A stretch of DNA of 64,000 bases from Psychroserpens damuponensis (GCF_000826655.1 NZ_JXJO01000016.1:297001-361000); one strand, 5' to 3'. Shown: positions 16,697-27,485, numbered from the stretch's first letter. The notes: generated from the sequence alone by a model not told the origin. Numbers and translations are program-made.

Positions 16697-19306
16697 TTAA
16701 ATGTCTTCATTAACTAAACTGGCTTCGTTTCTAAATACCAATTTGTCATCAAAAGCATCTAATAAAATAATGCTATCTGTTGTTACTTTTCCAGATAATA
16801 TTTCCTTACTTAATTCATTCAAAACGTCCTTTTGTATGACTCGTTTTACTGGTCTTGCTCCATATTCTGGGTTATAACCTTTATTGGCTAAATAAGAAAT
16901 AGATTCTGGAGTTGCATCAAACGTAATTCCTTGACTTTCTAGCATTTTTTGAAGCCCTTTTAATTGTAAACCAACAATAGCTTTAATGTTATTTTTGGTT
17001 AAAGGTGTAAACATGATAATGTCATCAATACGGTTTAAAAACTCAGGTCTAACACTTTTTTTAAGTAAGCCTAATACATCTACTTTTGCAGCTTCTATGG
17101 CAGAGTCTACATCTTTAGTTGCTTGAAAACGTTCTTGTATAATATGACTTCCTATGTTAGATGTCATAATAATTATGGTGTTTCTAAAATCGGCCACACG
17201 ACCTTTATTGTCTGTTAATCGACCTTCGTCCAACACTTGTAATAAGATGTTAAACGTATCAGGATGTGCTTTTTCAATTTCATCTAGTAATACTACAGAA
17301 TACGGTTTACGTCTCACAGCTTCGGTCAATTGACCACCTTCATCATAACCAACGTATCCTGGAGGTGCACCAACTAAACGACTCACACTATGACTTTCTT
17401 GGTATTCGCTCATATCAATTCTAGTCATTGCGTTTTCATCATCAAAAAGATATTCTGCCAAGGCTTTAGCAAGCTCTGTTTTACCAACTCCTGTTGTTCC
17501 TAAAAACAAAAATGTACCTACTGGTTTTTCAGGATTTTGTAAACCGGCTCTAGAGCGTCTTACAGCATCACTTACAGCTGTGATTGCTTCTTCTTGACCA
17601 ACGACACGTTTGTGTAATTCGTTCTCTAGTTTTAGCAATTTCTCACGATCACTTTGTAGCATTTTGGTCACAGGAATACCAGTCCATTTTGCAACCACTT
17701 CTGCAATATCCTCATAAGTGACTTCCTCTTTTATTAAGGAGCTGTCATTTTGATTTGCCTTTAATTCATTTTGAAATTTCTCGAGGGCTTCTTGCGCTTC
17801 TTTTATCTTTCCATATCTAATTTCAGCAACTTTTCCGTAGTCACCATCACGCTCAGCACGTTCGGCTTCAAGCTTGTATTCTTCAATGTTAGATTTTGTA
17901 GTTTGAATATTGTCTACAACCTCTTTTTCGCTTTTCCACTTGGCGTTAATCTCTGTGCGTTGTTCTTTGAGATTTGCTAAATCTGCACGTAAAGATTTAA
18001 GTTTTACCTCGTCTTTCTCTCGCTTTATCGCTTCAATCTCAATTTCTAATTGCATGATTTTACGATCTAAAACATCGAGTTCTTCAGGTTTAGAATTAAT
18101 TTCCATACGCAGCTTTGAAGCAGCTTCGTCCATTAAGTCAATGGCTTTATCTGGTAAAAATCGGTTGGAGATGTATCTTTCAGATAATTCAACAGCTCCA
18201 ATAATTGCTTCATCTTTAATACGAACTTTATGATGGGTTTCGTATTTTTCTTTTATCCCTCTCAAAATAGAAACAGCACTTTCGGTATCTGGTTCATTAA
18301 CCATCACTTTCTGGAAACGACGTTCTAGAGCTTTATCCTTTTCAAAGTATTTTTGATACTCATCTAAAGTTGTTGCGCCAATAGCGCGCAGCTCTCCACG
18401 AGCTAAAGCTGGTTTTAAAATATTGGCTGCATCCATGGCTCCTTGTCCGCCTCCTGCACCAACAAGGGTATGGATTTCATCAATAAATAAAACGATATCT
18501 CCATCACTTGTGGTTACTTCTTTAATAACGGCTTTTAGTCGTTCTTCAAACTCACCTTTAAATTTTGCACCTGCAATTAAAGCTCCCATATCGAGAGCAT
18601 AAATTTGCTTATCGATGAGGTTTTCAGGAATATCTCCATCTACAATTCTGTGTGCTAAACCTTCGGCAATGGCAGTTTTTCCAGTTCCAGGTTCACCAAC
18701 AAGTATAGGGTTGTTTTTAGTGCGACGCGATAAAATTTGAAGAATCCTTCTTATTTCTTCATCACGGCCAATCACAGGATCTAGTTTTCCATCTTTAGCT
18801 AATTGGTTTAAATTTTTAGCGTATTTGTTAAGTGAATTGTAGGTTTCTTCTTGGCTTTGAGACGTTACTCTGTCGCCTTTTCTTAATTCTTCTATTGCAG
18901 TATTCAGACCTTTTTCAGTAACAGCTTGATCTTTTAACATTTGAGCAATCTTACTCTTAGATTTAAAAATAGCAAGGATTAAATGTTCTACGGAAACATA
19001 ATCATCATTCATTTTTTTAGCAATGATAGACGCTTCGTTAAGTGCTTTGCTAGCTTCTCTAGAAATGGATAATTCACCTCCAGATACTTTTGAAAAGCTT
19101 TCTAGTTGTTTGTCTAGTGCTAATTTCAAAATGTCGATATTGACATTCAATTTTTTAAGAATGAATGGCAATACGTTTTCATCAACTTCAAAAATAGCTT
19201 TAACGATGTGCTCGTTTTCTATGTGTTGATGACCCAAACTTTGAGCGAGCTGTTGTGCTTGCTGTATAGCTTCTTGGGATTTAATGGTAAAATTGTTAAA
19301 ATTCAT
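16697..19306 (-). CDS. clpB: ATP-dependent disaggregase ClpB
   Basis: The 869-residue hexameric AAA+ chaperone works with DnaK to pull aggregated proteins apart. In order: Clp N-domain repeats (1-145), AAA-1 with Walker [16 protein letters not shown] and Walker [16 protein letters not shown], the middle coiled-coil (about 410-520, rich in Glu/Lys, including [20 protein letters not shown]), and AAA-2 with [20 protein letters not shown] and [13 protein letters not shown], ending in the sensor-2 stretch GARPVKRVI. The presence of the full middle domain separates ClpB from ClpC. The 345-bp upstream gap contains no CIRCE-type repeat that I can see. Confidence 0.97.
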   Translation of the reverse strand: MNFNNFTIKSQEAIQQAQQLAQSLGHQHIENEHIVKAIFEVDENVLPFILKKLNVNIDILKLALDKQLESFSKVSGGELSISREASKALNEASIIAKKMNDDYVSVEHLILAIFKSKSKIAQMLKDQAVTEKGLNTAIEELRKGDRVTSQSQEETYNSLNKYAKNLNQLAKDGKLDPVIGRDEEIRRILQILSRRTKNNPILVGEPGTGKTAIAEGLAHRIVDGDIPENLIDKQIYALDMGALIAGAKFKGEFEERLKAVIKEVTTSDGDIVLFIDEIHTLVGAGGGQGAMDAANILKPALARGELRAIGATTLDEYQKYFEKDKALERRFQKVMVNEPDTESAVSILRGIKEKYETHHKVRIKDEAIIGAVELSERYISNRFLPDKAIDLMDEAASKLRMEINSKPEELDVLDRKIMQLEIEIEAIKREKDEVKLKSLRADLANLKEQRTEINAKWKSEKEVVDNIQTTKSNIEEYKLEAERAERDGDYGKVAEIRYGKIKEAQEALEKFQNELKANQNDSSLIKEEVTYEDIAEVVAKWTGIPVTKMLQSDREKLLKLENELHKRVVGQEEAITAVSDAVRRSRAGLQNPEKPVGTFLFLGTTGVGKTELAKALAEYLFDDENAMTRIDMSEYQESHSVSRLVGAPPGYVGYDEGGQLTEAVRRKPYSVVLLDEIEKAHPDTFNILLQVLDEGRLTDNKGRVADFRNTIIIMTSNIGSHIIQERFQATKDVDSAIEAAKVDVLGLLKKSVRPEFLNRIDDIIMFTPLTKNNIKAIVGLQLKGLQKMLESQGITFDATPESISYLANKGYNPEYGARPVKRVIQKDVLNELSKEILSGKVTTDSIILLDAFDDKLVFRNEASLVNEDI

Positions 19307-19651
19307 AGTATATTTTTAGATAGGTCATAAAAAAGAGATGATGTTGCTTTTTGTAGTACAGTCGCTCTTGAAAATGAACCTTTGTTTGTAATTATTGTAA
19401 TTTTAAATAGGTAATTCAATTACCTTACCATTTTAAATTATTTATGTTTTTGAGACAATATGACAGTGGTATTCTGCGATATAATGACTTTTTGTCAAAA
19501 AAGCTTATTTATATTCTATATATTTTAGATAAATGCATTGCATAATATAAAGAAATTTAAAAAAAACTAGTACATTTAAGCTATATAGTTAAATGCAACG
19601 CAAACATTTTGAAGACTTTATGTTTTTAACCTGTTTATATATTGAAATTTA
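19307..19651. other. 345-bp intergenic region without a gene
   Basis: This AT-rich gap separates the divergent clpB and sensor-kinase genes and presumably holds both promoters. I see no open reading frame, no CIRCE element, no clear TAnnTTTG box at a suitable distance and no hairpin. Confidence 0.5.
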
Positions 19652-22600
19652 ATGATCAGCCTCAAAAAAAAAATCAAGCAAAGGTCTAGTATCTTTGCTA
19701 TAGCTTCTCTATTGCTTTTTATAATAGTTTTTGTTTTGGTTCAAAACCATGTAACCAAGCAGAAAGATGACGCCTATTTAATAAATAAATCTGGGAGACA
19801 ACGTATGTTAAGCCAAAACATAACTAAAAATGTTTTAGCCTATCATACAAACTTAAATGTGTATAAATCTAAAGTCTCTAAAGAAGACATTACATTACTT
19901 TTAAATGAATTTGAGACGTCTCATAATTATTTGTATGATACCTACAAAAGGAGAGAGCGTAACGCAAAAGTAGATTCTTTATTTACAATTATCCAAGAGG
20001 CATCAGATACAATTTTAGCGTCGAGTGTAGCTATTCTGAATTCGGGAAACTTCGCTAACAATGAGAATAGTGCGATAAATTTATCAAAATCTGAGCACAC
20101 CTTTGTTAACACCATGGATGCTATAGTGTTTGAATTTCAACGCAAAGCTGAAGAGAATACAAGGCAATTACAGCTTAATTTTTATGTGTTATTAGTGTTG
20201 TCAATACTCCTTTTAGCTATTGGATTTTTCTTTTTACTCATGCCTACTATTAAAGAGTTAATTCTTAAAAATGATGAGTTAGATGAATCAAATAAAAGTT
20301 TAAAAGTATCGAAAGACGAAATAAAAAGTAACCTAAACGAACTTAAGCAATTAAAACAAGAATTAGAACAAAAAAATCGCTACAACACCATATTTGTTGA
20401 GCAAGCAGCTCCATCATTGGCCATGTTAGACAAAGATATGAAATACATTGCAGTGTCTGAGAAATGGAAAAAGGATTACAATAAAGAAGGCCAAGATATT
20501 ATAGGCAAATCTCATTATGAAGTTTTTCCTGAAATAGGAGAGGATTGGAAAGCACAACATCAAAAGTGTTTAAATGGATATATAGATACTTGTGAAGAAG
20601 CTCCTTTTGTACGTGAAGATGGATCGGTACAATGGATTTTTTGGGATGTTAGACCTTGGTATTTAGATGACAATACAATTGGTGGCTTGCTAATGCATAC
20701 AGGAGATATAACCCATGTTAAAGAACAAGCCTTAGATAAACAGCGAATAGAGCAAATTTTGAAACGAACAAGTATTGTCGCTCGTATAGGTACTTGGGAG
20801 CTAGATTTAGAAACAGATGAATTAAATTTTAGTGATATTTCAAAGAGGATTTTAAAGTTGCCCAAAGATTATAAAGTTTTAAGTAAAAATAGTTTACATC
20901 TTTATAAAGAAGGATTAAGTAGAGTTAAAATAATAAATGCCTTTCATGAACTAGTAGATACTGGGAAGCCTTTCGATTTAGAACTTGAAGTGGTCACTTC
21001 AGAAGGTGACGTAATTTGGATAAGAGATATTGGACAAGCAGAATATGTAGAAGGCAAATGCGTAAAACTTTTTGGTGTTTTTCAAGATATAACTCATATA
21101 AAAAATACAGAAAAAGAAATACGAAGAAAAAATCAACTTTTAAACTTTGCTGAGAAAATTAATAAAATTGGAAATTGGGAATGGGATTACAAAAAAGATA
21201 GAATGTCATGGTCCTCTGGTTTATATACTATTTTAGAACGAGAACAAAAGGATGAGATTATAACAATTGAAGAGCTTATAAAATATGTTCACCCTGAAGA
21301 TGAAGAGATGCATCAACAACATGTAGAAAGAACTTTAGAAAATAAAACATTTGATGGAGACTTAATACATCGTATAATTACTGATAAAGGAAAAGTTAAA
21401 ATTATACAGGTTTTAGGTAAAGTTTTTACAGATGAAAATAATGAAATCATTTCTGTAGTTGGGAGTTTTCAGGATATAACTCATAGTAAAGACACAGAGG
21501 AAAAATTATTGAGACAAAATGATTTATTAAATTTTGCTGAAAAGATTACTAAAACTGGTCACTGGAATTGGAATGCGGCAGCAAACGTTATAGTGTGGTC
21601 AGATAATTTATATGACATCCTGGGTTATAGTAAAGAATCTATTGAAATTGGACCTCAAACCATTTTAGATATGACCCATCCACTAGATAAAGAAGCTGTA
21701 GAAAATCATATGCAAAACACCTTTAAAGATAAATGCTTTACAGGTGAATTAATACATAGAATAATAACTCCAAAAGGAACTGTAAAAACACTTAGGGTCT
21801 CAGGAAAAGTATTTTTAGATGATCAGGGAGAAATTAAAGAAATTGTTGGTGCCACACAAGATATTACTAGCCAAAAAATGGCAGAAAATAAGTTTAGAGG
21901 TCTTTTAGAGTCTGCTCCAGATGCTATGATTATTCTTAACGATCAAAAACGTATACACCTAATTAACAAACAAGCCGAAAATTTATTTGGATACACGGCT
22001 TCAGAAATAAGAGGAGAAAAAATAGAAAAACTAATGCCAGAGCGTATTGTAGAAAATTTTAAAGTTTATAGAGACCAATATTTCTCAGACCCAAAATCTA
22101 TAGCCATGGGAGAAAATAGAGAACTCATAGGTATAAATAAAGCTGGTAAAGAATTTCCTATTCAAATAAGTTTGAGTCCTTTAGAGACAGATGAAGGTTT
22201 GCTTGTGTCATCGGCCATTCGAGATATTTCTATTCAAAAACAAGTAGAACGTAGTATTAGAAATTCAAAAGACAATCTAGAATTACTTGCTCATAAACTC
22301 AAAAAACAAAATATCCAGTTGGCAGATTTTGCTCATATTACTTCACATAATTTGAGGGCACCTGTAAGTAATTTAAACTCTTTAATAGATATGTATTACT
22401 TGTCTAAGGATGAAGACAAAGATTTGGTGTTCAATAAATTTAAAAAGGTTATAAATCATTTAACAGAAATTTTAAATACCTTAGTTGAAGCGCTTAAAAT
22501 TAAAAAGGAAAATGTATCTATAGAGCAAGTAGATTTTGCCATAACGTTGAATAAAACTAAAGAAATTTTAGCAGCTCAAATAATTGAAACAGATGCTATT

Positions 22601-22969
22601 ATCACAGCTGATTTTGAAGTCGTCAATAAAATACTATATAATAAAATTTATTTTGAGAGTATTTTTCTTAACTTAGTTGAAAATGCTATAAAATATAAAT
22701 CTAAAGATAGAACACCTAAAATTCATCTAAAAACAAAACTTGTAGAAGGACATACTGTTTTAGAAATTAGTGACAATGGCTTAGGTATAAATATAGATAG
22801 ACACAAACATAAATTGTTTGGTCTTAATAAAGTATTTCATAGACATCCAAAAGCAAAAGGCATAGGGTTGTTTATGACTAAGTTACAAATAGAGTCTCTA
22901 GGCGGAACAATAAGAGTTGAGAGCGAAGTAAATAAAGGATCAACTTTTATTATAAATTTTAATAAATAA
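19652..22969 (+). CDS. Multi-PAS sensor histidine kinase
   Basis: The 1105-residue membrane kinase has a transmembrane helix near residues 14-32, a periplasmic PilJ-type (type IV pili methyl-accepting) domain carrying SGRQRMLSQNITKNV, a second helix near 177-200, a coiled coil (205-245), then about five PAS/PAC modules (roughly 245-870; repeated GxFQDITH-type endings such as VFQDITHIKN, SFQDITHSKD and GATQDITSQK). The dimerisation/phosphoacceptor box is FAHITSHNLRAPVSNL with H899; the ATPase domain shows NLVENAIKYKS, DNGLGI and GIGLFMTK. The ligand is unknown. The receiver gene follows after 2 bp, so the pair is an operon and a two-component relay. Confidence 0.92.
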   Translation: MISLKKKIKQRSSIFAIASLLLFIIVFVLVQNHVTKQKDDAYLINKSGRQRMLSQNITKNVLAYHTNLNVYKSKVSKEDITLLLNEFETSHNYLYDTYKRRERNAKVDSLFTIIQEASDTILASSVAILNSGNFANNENSAINLSKSEHTFVNTMDAIVFEFQRKAEENTRQLQLNFYVLLVLSILLLAIGFFFLLMPTIKELILKNDELDESNKSLKVSKDEIKSNLNELKQLKQELEQKNRYNTIFVEQAAPSLAMLDKDMKYIAVSEKWKKDYNKEGQDIIGKSHYEVFPEIGEDWKAQHQKCLNGYIDTCEEAPFVREDGSVQWIFWDVRPWYLDDNTIGGLLMHTGDITHVKEQALDKQRIEQILKRTSIVARIGTWELDLETDELNFSDISKRILKLPKDYKVLSKNSLHLYKEGLSRVKIINAFHELVDTGKPFDLELEVVTSEGDVIWIRDIGQAEYVEGKCVKLFGVFQDITHIKNTEKEIRRKNQLLNFAEKINKIGNWEWDYKKDRMSWSSGLYTILEREQKDEIITIEELIKYVHPEDEEMHQQHVERTLENKTFDGDLIHRIITDKGKVKIIQVLGKVFTDENNEIISVVGSFQDITHSKDTEEKLLRQNDLLNFAEKITKTGHWNWNAAANVIVWSDNLYDILGYSKESIEIGPQTILDMTHPLDKEAVENHMQNTFKDKCFTGELIHRIITPKGTVKTLRVSGKVFLDDQGEIKEIVGATQDITSQKMAENKFRGLLESAPDAMIILNDQKRIHLINKQAENLFGYTASEIRGEKIEKLMPERIVENFKVYRDQYFSDPKSIAMGENRELIGINKAGKEFPIQISLSPLETDEGLLVSSAIRDISIQKQVERSIRNSKDNLELLAHKLKKQNIQLADFAHITSHNLRAPVSNLNSLIDMYYLSKDEDKDLVFNKFKKVINHLTEILNTLVEALKIKKENVSIEQVDFAITLNKTKEILAAQIIETDAIITADFEVVNKILYNKIYFESIFLNLVENAIKYKSKDRTPKIHLKTKLVEGHTVLEISDNGLGINIDRHKHKLFGLNKVFHRHPKAKGIGLFMTKLQIESLGGTIRVESEVNKGSTFIINFNK

Positions 22970-22971
22970 CT

Positions 22972-23388
22972 ATGAGTGATAAAATAAATATTTGCGTTAT
23001 TGATGATGACGAAATTTATAAATTTACTGTAATAAAAATTTTAGAATCTATAGATTTTAATAAAAAAATAGAAGCGTTCTCAGATGGAGAAGAAGCTTAT
23101 TCCTTCTTATTAGACAATATTGATACCCCAAAAAATTTACCAGATATCATTCTATTAGACATTAACATGCCAGTTATGGATGGGTTTCAATTTATGGAGG
23201 AGTATGTAAAACTAAAACCTAGAGTTGGCAAAAAAATAACTATTTATATGGTATCCTCATCTGTTGATCCTATAGATATAGAGCGTGTTAAAAAAATAAG
23301 TGAAATCTCAGATTATATTATTAAACCTATTAAACGTGGTGAATTAATAGCTATTATGAATAAGCTGCATGAAGAAGGTAAAATTTAA
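22972..23388 (+). CDS. Single-domain response regulator (CheY-like)
   Basis: The 138-residue protein is a bare receiver: acidic pocket IDDDE (residues 10-14), phosphoacceptor D63 in ILLDINMPVMDGF, conserved Ser/Thr switch in MVSSSVDP and the lysine of YIIKPIKRGEL. No DNA-binding domain follows, so output must go through protein partners. It lies 2 bp after the multi-PAS kinase and is its obvious partner; receivers of this pairing in Bacteroidota resemble the Rcp1-type receivers that follow phytochrome-like kinases. Confidence 0.92.
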   Translation: MSDKINICVIDDDEIYKFTVIKILESIDFNKKIEAFSDGEEAYSFLLDNIDTPKNLPDIILLDINMPVMDGFQFMEEYVKLKPRVGKKITIYMVSSSVDPIDIERVKKISEISDYIIKPIKRGELIAIMNKLHEEGKI

Positions 23389-23424
23389 TCATTATTTTTT
23401 TTATAAAATATAACAATAAGTGAC

Positions 23425-23832
23425 ATGGGGATTTTTGATAAAATGTTTGGATCTTCTAACGGATCTTCAAACGAAAGAAATACTAAAAAAGAAGACAAAG
23501 TGCTGCCATGGCAAGCGTTAACAGAGGTATCTCAACTAAGCGAGATAGAAAAGCGTTCCCAAACCAAAACACAACTTATTTTTAAGCACTCTACGCGATG
23601 CGGAATAAGTAGTATGGTCATGAAACAATTTGTAAGCATGTATGATTTAGAGGCTAATTTTGACTTATACTATTTAGATTTACTTAACTATAGAGAAGTA
23701 TCTAACGAAGTTGGTTATACATTTCAAGTCATTCATCAATCTCCTCAACTATTAATTATAAAAAACCGAACTACAGTAGCTCACGCAAGTCATGGTGCTA
23801 TTAATGATTTAGACTTAAAACGTTTTGAATAA
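23425..23832 (+). CDS. ytxJ: Bacillithiol-system redox protein YtxJ
   Basis: The 135-residue thioredoxin-fold protein matches YtxJ, a single-cysteine bacilliredoxin-like protein of species that use bacillithiol. The active site is KHSTRCGISSMV with C59, and the pattern LPWQALTEVSQLSEIEKRS and SPQLLIIKNRTTVAHASHGAI is typical. It likely removes bacillithiol from oxidised protein thiols in the cytoplasm; this is known for the family and inferred here. It implies that this organism makes bacillithiol. The next gene overlaps its 3' end by 8 bp, indicating coupled translation. Confidence 0.85.
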   Translation: MGIFDKMFGSSNGSSNERNTKKEDKVLPWQALTEVSQLSEIEKRSQTKTQLIFKHSTRCGISSMVMKQFVSMYDLEANFDLYYLDLLNYREVSNEVGYTFQVIHQSPQLLIIKNRTTVAHASHGAINDLDLKRFE

Positions 23833-24355
23833 AAAAAGTGTAGTTCTTAAGTACGCTATTACCAAAGAAGATCTTTTAAAACGAAGCCATGGATTTCAAT
23901 CTCATCTTTTAACAGATAGTTTTTTAAACTACATTACAGAGCAACAAAAACAAAGCAATCCATTACTATCTGTTACTCATATTTCTAAAGTTGAAAAACA
24001 CACACTCAAGCATATTAATTATAATATAGTTGTACTTTTAATATTAGCTGTAATTTGTTTAGGGTTAGGTTGGTATCAATTTATGTATCAAGAGCCACAA
24101 ATTGCGGTCAATTTATATACTAAATTTCCACTTATCTCTAATGGTTCAGTTGCTATTGCAGGAAGTATTGTGCTTTTTATAGGCTGCGTTTTTAGTTATA
24201 TAAAACGAGATGCTGTTTTAGTACGATTAGTTAAATCAAAGCTTATTGAAGATTTGAAACGAGAACAACGTGACAATAATTCAAAACCAGTAAAACAATC
24301 AAAAAAGAGACAACGCTTTAAACAATCTTTTAAAGTAGGAAAATCAAAAAAATAA
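23825..24355 (+). CDS. Uncharacterised two-TM membrane protein
   Basis: The 176-residue protein is not recognised. It has two transmembrane helices (about 66-86, VVLLILAVICLGLGW, and 107-126, GSVAIAGSIVLFIGCVFSYI), a soluble N-terminal part and a very basic C-terminal tail (KKRQRFKQSFKVGKSKK), consistent with a cytoplasmic tail. Its start is a TTG at 23825 that overlaps the ytxJ stop codon region, so it is probably translationally coupled to ytxJ. A terminator follows at once. Confidence 0.6.
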   Translation: MNKKSVVLKYAITKEDLLKRSHGFQSHLLTDSFLNYITEQQKQSNPLLSVTHISKVEKHTLKHINYNIVVLLILAVICLGLGWYQFMYQEPQIAVNLYTKFPLISNGSVAIAGSIVLFIGCVFSYIKRDAVLVRLVKSKLIEDLKREQRDNNSKPVKQSKKRQRFKQSFKVGKSKK

Positions 24356-24397
24356 AGCTCCTACATTTGACCATTAATAGTCATTGCAGGAGCTTTT
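24354..24397 (+). terminator. Rho-independent terminator
   Basis: AAAGCTCCT (24354-24362) pairs with AGGAGCTTT (24388-24396), with TGAC/GTCA pairing further inside the loop. It overlaps the stop codon of the ytxJ-partner gene and ends that operon. Confidence 0.8.
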
Positions 24398-24419
24398 GTG
24401 TATTGAGAATATATAGAAA

Positions 24420-25604
24420 TTAACTTCGTCTCATTCTATAAGAACTAATAATATTTTTTAATTTTAGTTTTAAATCTTCTCCAGTATCATACACCATTTG
24501 GGCATCGCTAGGGAAGTGGAGTCTGTTATTTCTAGTTAACTTATATTCTTGATTGTTTAAGGCTCTTTCGTCACCTCTAATAGTTGCATAAAAATGCTCA
24601 AACACAAACTCACTATGTATAGCAAAAGCATCTAAGGTTTGATTTGTTTTTAAATCTGTATAAACCACTTCACCAACTACTTGTGTAGATTTAAATTGAT
24701 TGGTCTCAAAATACCTTGCTTTTACGTTAACAATTTTATCTATCTTAATTTTGTTACCCAAACTATCAACCATTACATTACCATTGTTATCGGTTTGATA
24801 TTCCCAACCATCAATAATATTTTTTTGCTTCAGTTCTTGTTTAGAGTTTACCTGCTCTGGCGAAATATTAATTTGCTTTAACTGCAATTGCATCGCATAA
24901 TCATAGTTTACTTCGGAAATTTGCTGTGCATGATACACCGTCCAAAACTGGTCTAATCCGTAAGTATCAAAGTTTAACAAGTCGGCTTCTAATTCCTGCG
25001 GAATAATTTGATTGGTTTGGTTTTCTATAGATACCATCACATAATCAGTTCCTTTTTGATGAGCTTCAGCCATCAAACTTCTAGTCTCTTCAAAATTAGG
25101 ATTGATACGTTCTATATAGCTAAATAGCTTGTAAGCTTCTCTCGCATTGTATTTATCTTCAGAGTCTAAAAGTGTGATACCTTGATCAATTAAATAATCT
25201 GATGTTTTATATCTGTAGTCGACGATTTCCGAAGAATAATCATTAAAATTTAAGTCTAGATTTACACCATTTATTTGCAATGGCATTACACGTTTAATAG
25301 CGTTTTGTCTTGCGTCTAAATCTAAGTAGATTTCATAGATCGCCTTGTATTGCTCAGGGTTTCCATCCTTTTTTAAATGCGCAACATCCTGTAGGTCTTC
25401 CTCTAAAACTTTGTAGTACGCATCTTCAAGCATAACGATATAGTCTTGCTTACGCTTTTTGTCTTTGTTGTTTTCGAGTTTTTGTAAGGCATCATTGATA
25501 GCTTGGTCATAGTTACCATGACTAATTGCTTTTTCAATTTGTTTTCTTCCACTACACGATGCTAGTAATGAAATAAGTACTGATAAGAGTAGTAATTTTT
25601 TCAT
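24420..25604 (-). CDS. TPR-like lipoprotein of unknown function
   Basis: The 394-residue lipoprotein has an SPII signal (LLASCSGRK). The N-terminal third is helical and repeats HGNYDQAINDALQKLENNKD and later DYLIDQGITLLDSEDKYNAREAYKLFSYIERINP, consistent with tetratricopeptide-like repeats. The C-terminal half is mainly strand-forming, with KLTRNNRLHFPSDAQMVYDTGEDLKLKLKNII. The family is known to me only as a hypothetical lipoprotein of Flavobacteriaceae. It stands alone on the minus strand. CTTCGGAAA (24911) encodes Ile-Ser-Glu-Val and TTTCCGAAG (25226) encodes Ser-Ser-Glu on the gene strand. Confidence 0.65.
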   Translation of the reverse strand: MKKLLLLSVLISLLASCSGRKQIEKAISHGNYDQAINDALQKLENNKDKKRKQDYIVMLEDAYYKVLEEDLQDVAHLKKDGNPEQYKAIYEIYLDLDARQNAIKRVMPLQINGVNLDLNFNDYSSEIVDYRYKTSDYLIDQGITLLDSEDKYNAREAYKLFSYIERINPNFEETRSLMAEAHQKGTDYVMVSIENQTNQIIPQELEADLLNFDTYGLDQFWTVYHAQQISEVNYDYAMQLQLKQINISPEQVNSKQELKQKNIIDGWEYQTDNNGNVMVDSLGNKIKIDKIVNVKARYFETNQFKSTQVVGEVVYTDLKTNQTLDAFAIHSEFVFEHFYATIRGDERALNNQEYKLTRNNRLHFPSDAQMVYDTGEDLKLKLKNIISSYRMRRS

Positions 25605-26026
25605 CTTTTTTGGTTTTATTGGTTTCTATTTTAGTAGATATCCAATCATCGTGCCAGACTTCAAAAGGCTTAGTTTTCAGAATATTTAATTGAAGTTTGT
25701 TAAGGGCTTAAAGTACAGTAAAACCCAACGGTTGAGTTGATTTTTGTTTTTTTTAACGTTAGTACAAATATGTAGGTTTTTGAAGTGTAAAGCTCTATTT
25801 GAGTATCCTAAAATATGGATGTAATCCTCTTGATATAGTTTGAAATTTTAACGTAGAATCGACTAGAGCGACCTATAACAACATGTTTAAAATTATTTAA
25901 TACTTTAAACTTTCCGAAGTGATTAAAAGCAAAAAGCTTGAAATTAAAAGGATATCCTTCTAACTTCAAGCTGCTATATATATGTTTGTATGTTTCGCAG
26001 AAGCTGAGTCTGTCGAAGCCTAAAAG
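25605..26026. other. 422-bp intergenic region
   Basis: The gap holds a TTTCCGAAG motif (25911-25919), the fahA terminator (25935-25972) and a short REP-like stretch near 25996-26019 containing CTGAGTCTGTCGAAGCC. I see no gene in it. Confidence 0.6.
25935..25972 (-). terminator. Rho-independent terminator of fahA
   Basis: AGCTTGAA (25935-25942) pairs with TTCAAGCT (25965-25972), and AAGGATATCCTT (25948-25959) forms an inner palindrome. On the minus strand the stem runs into TTTTTGCTTTT. It lies 55 bp past the fahA stop codon. Confidence 0.7.
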
Positions 26027-27319
26027 CTACTTTTTCTTCTTAGGATTAAAAACAGGTAATAATTGTGTTTTTACAGATCCAAACCCAATACGTGTACCAT
26101 CATTTTCACAATAACCTCTCATAATTACGGTATCATGATCGTTTATGAATTTACGCTCACTACCATCTTTCATTTTAAGTGGTTTTGTACCTTTCCATGA
26201 TAATTCTAACATAGATCCGTAAGAGTCTGGTGTTGGTCCAGAAATCGTTCCACTTCCCATCATATCTCCAGAATTTACAGGGCAACCATTAACTGTATGA
26301 TGTGCTAATTGTTGAGACATGTTCCAATACATGTATTTAAAATTAGATTTTGCAACCGTTGTTTCTTTAGCACCTTTTGGTTGTATTCCAACTTCTAAAT
26401 TGATATCAAAACTCTTTTTTCCTTTGGTTTGAAGGTAATCTAAAGGTTTCGGGTTTTGTTTTGGGCTCTCTACTCTAAATGGCTCTAAGGCATCAAGTGT
26501 CACAATCCAAGGCGACATTGAAGAGGCAAAGTTTTTACCTAAAAATGGTCCTAATGGTACATATTCCCATTTTTGAATATCACGAGCAGACCAGTCATTA
26601 AATAATACTAATCCAAAAATGTATTCTTCAGCTTCAGCAATAGGAATAGGCTCTCCCAAATCGTTAGCATCTGTTGTAATAAAAGCCATTTCTAACTCAA
26701 AATCTACTAATTTGGAGGGCCCAAAAACTGGTGCGCTAGCATCTGCTGGCATAGTTTGACCTTGCGGACGATGAACAGGAATTCCTGAAGGAATAATTGA
26801 CGAACTACGGCCATGATATCCAACTGGCATATGAACCCAATTTGGCAATAATGCATTGTCTGGGTCTCTAAACATGGTACCAACATTAGTGGCATGTTCT
26901 TTACTTGCGTAAAAATCGGTATAATCACCAACTTGTATTGGTAATTGCATTTCAATTTCATCTAAACGAAATAAAATGGCTTCTTTATGCGGATTGTTAT
27001 TTTTAAGCGTTTCGTTTTCTACATCAAAAATTTGAGCAATACGATTACGCACCAAACGCCATGTTTTTCTACCGTCAGCAATAAAATCATTTAAGGTATC
27101 TTGAAGAAAAATATCATCCGTTAAAGGGATACCTTCAAAATATCCTAATTGATGTAAAGCTCCAAGGTCAATGGCTGTGTCACCAATTCGAGTTCCTATG
27201 GTTATTATATCATCACGAGTTAAGAAAACTCCAAATGGAATGTTTTGAATTGGAAAATCAGAACTTTTTCCAACGTGTAGCCACGATGAGCGATCAGGAT
27301 TATTTGCAGATAAAGGCAT
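26027..27319 (-). CDS. fahA: Fumarylacetoacetase
   Basis: The 430-residue enzyme hydrolyses 4-fumarylacetoacetate to fumarate and acetoacetate, the last step of tyrosine degradation. It has the N-terminal SH3-like domain (FPIQNIPFGVFLTRDD) and the catalytic FAH domain with YTDFYASKEHATNVGTMFR (Asp and His of the active site), VDFELEMAFI (metal ligands), ARDIQKWEYVPLGPFLGKNF and MMGSGTISGPTPDSYGSMLEL. The length matches the eukaryote-like FahA form common in Bacteroidota. Other tyrosine pathway genes are not in the window; glyA is divergent. Confidence 0.94.
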   Translation of the reverse strand: MPLSANNPDRSSWLHVGKSSDFPIQNIPFGVFLTRDDIITIGTRIGDTAIDLGALHQLGYFEGIPLTDDIFLQDTLNDFIADGRKTWRLVRNRIAQIFDVENETLKNNNPHKEAILFRLDEIEMQLPIQVGDYTDFYASKEHATNVGTMFRDPDNALLPNWVHMPVGYHGRSSSIIPSGIPVHRPQGQTMPADASAPVFGPSKLVDFELEMAFITTDANDLGEPIPIAEAEEYIFGLVLFNDWSARDIQKWEYVPLGPFLGKNFASSMSPWIVTLDALEPFRVESPKQNPKPLDYLQTKGKKSFDINLEVGIQPKGAKETTVAKSNFKYMYWNMSQQLAHHTVNGCPVNSGDMMGSGTISGPTPDSYGSMLELSWKGTKPLKMKDGSERKFINDHDTVIMRGYCENDGTRIGFGSVKTQLLPVFNPKKKK

Positions 27320-27485
27320 ATTGTAGAGTGTTTTGTTGTTTGTTATTTCTAGTCAAACCTACATAATTTTTTTATTCTAATCCTATAAAAGCATAAAAAA
27401 ATAGCGATAATTTAACTGTTAATAACATGCTCATAAAAGTTTGTTATAAAACTTCATTTTTGAATCCTTTTAATGAGATGATTCT

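Noticed and set aside
19307-19651. A CIRCE-type heat-shock operator upstream of clpB
   Set aside because: No TTAGCACTC inverted repeat or similar was seen.
25996-26019. An independent mobile element near fahA
   Set aside because: Only a short REP-like sequence (CTGAGTCTGTCGAAGCC) is present, with no frame.
26707-26961. Open frames in the wrong frame of fahA, and similar long frames within clpB, katG and mqo
   Set aside because: They are shadows of strongly supported genes.
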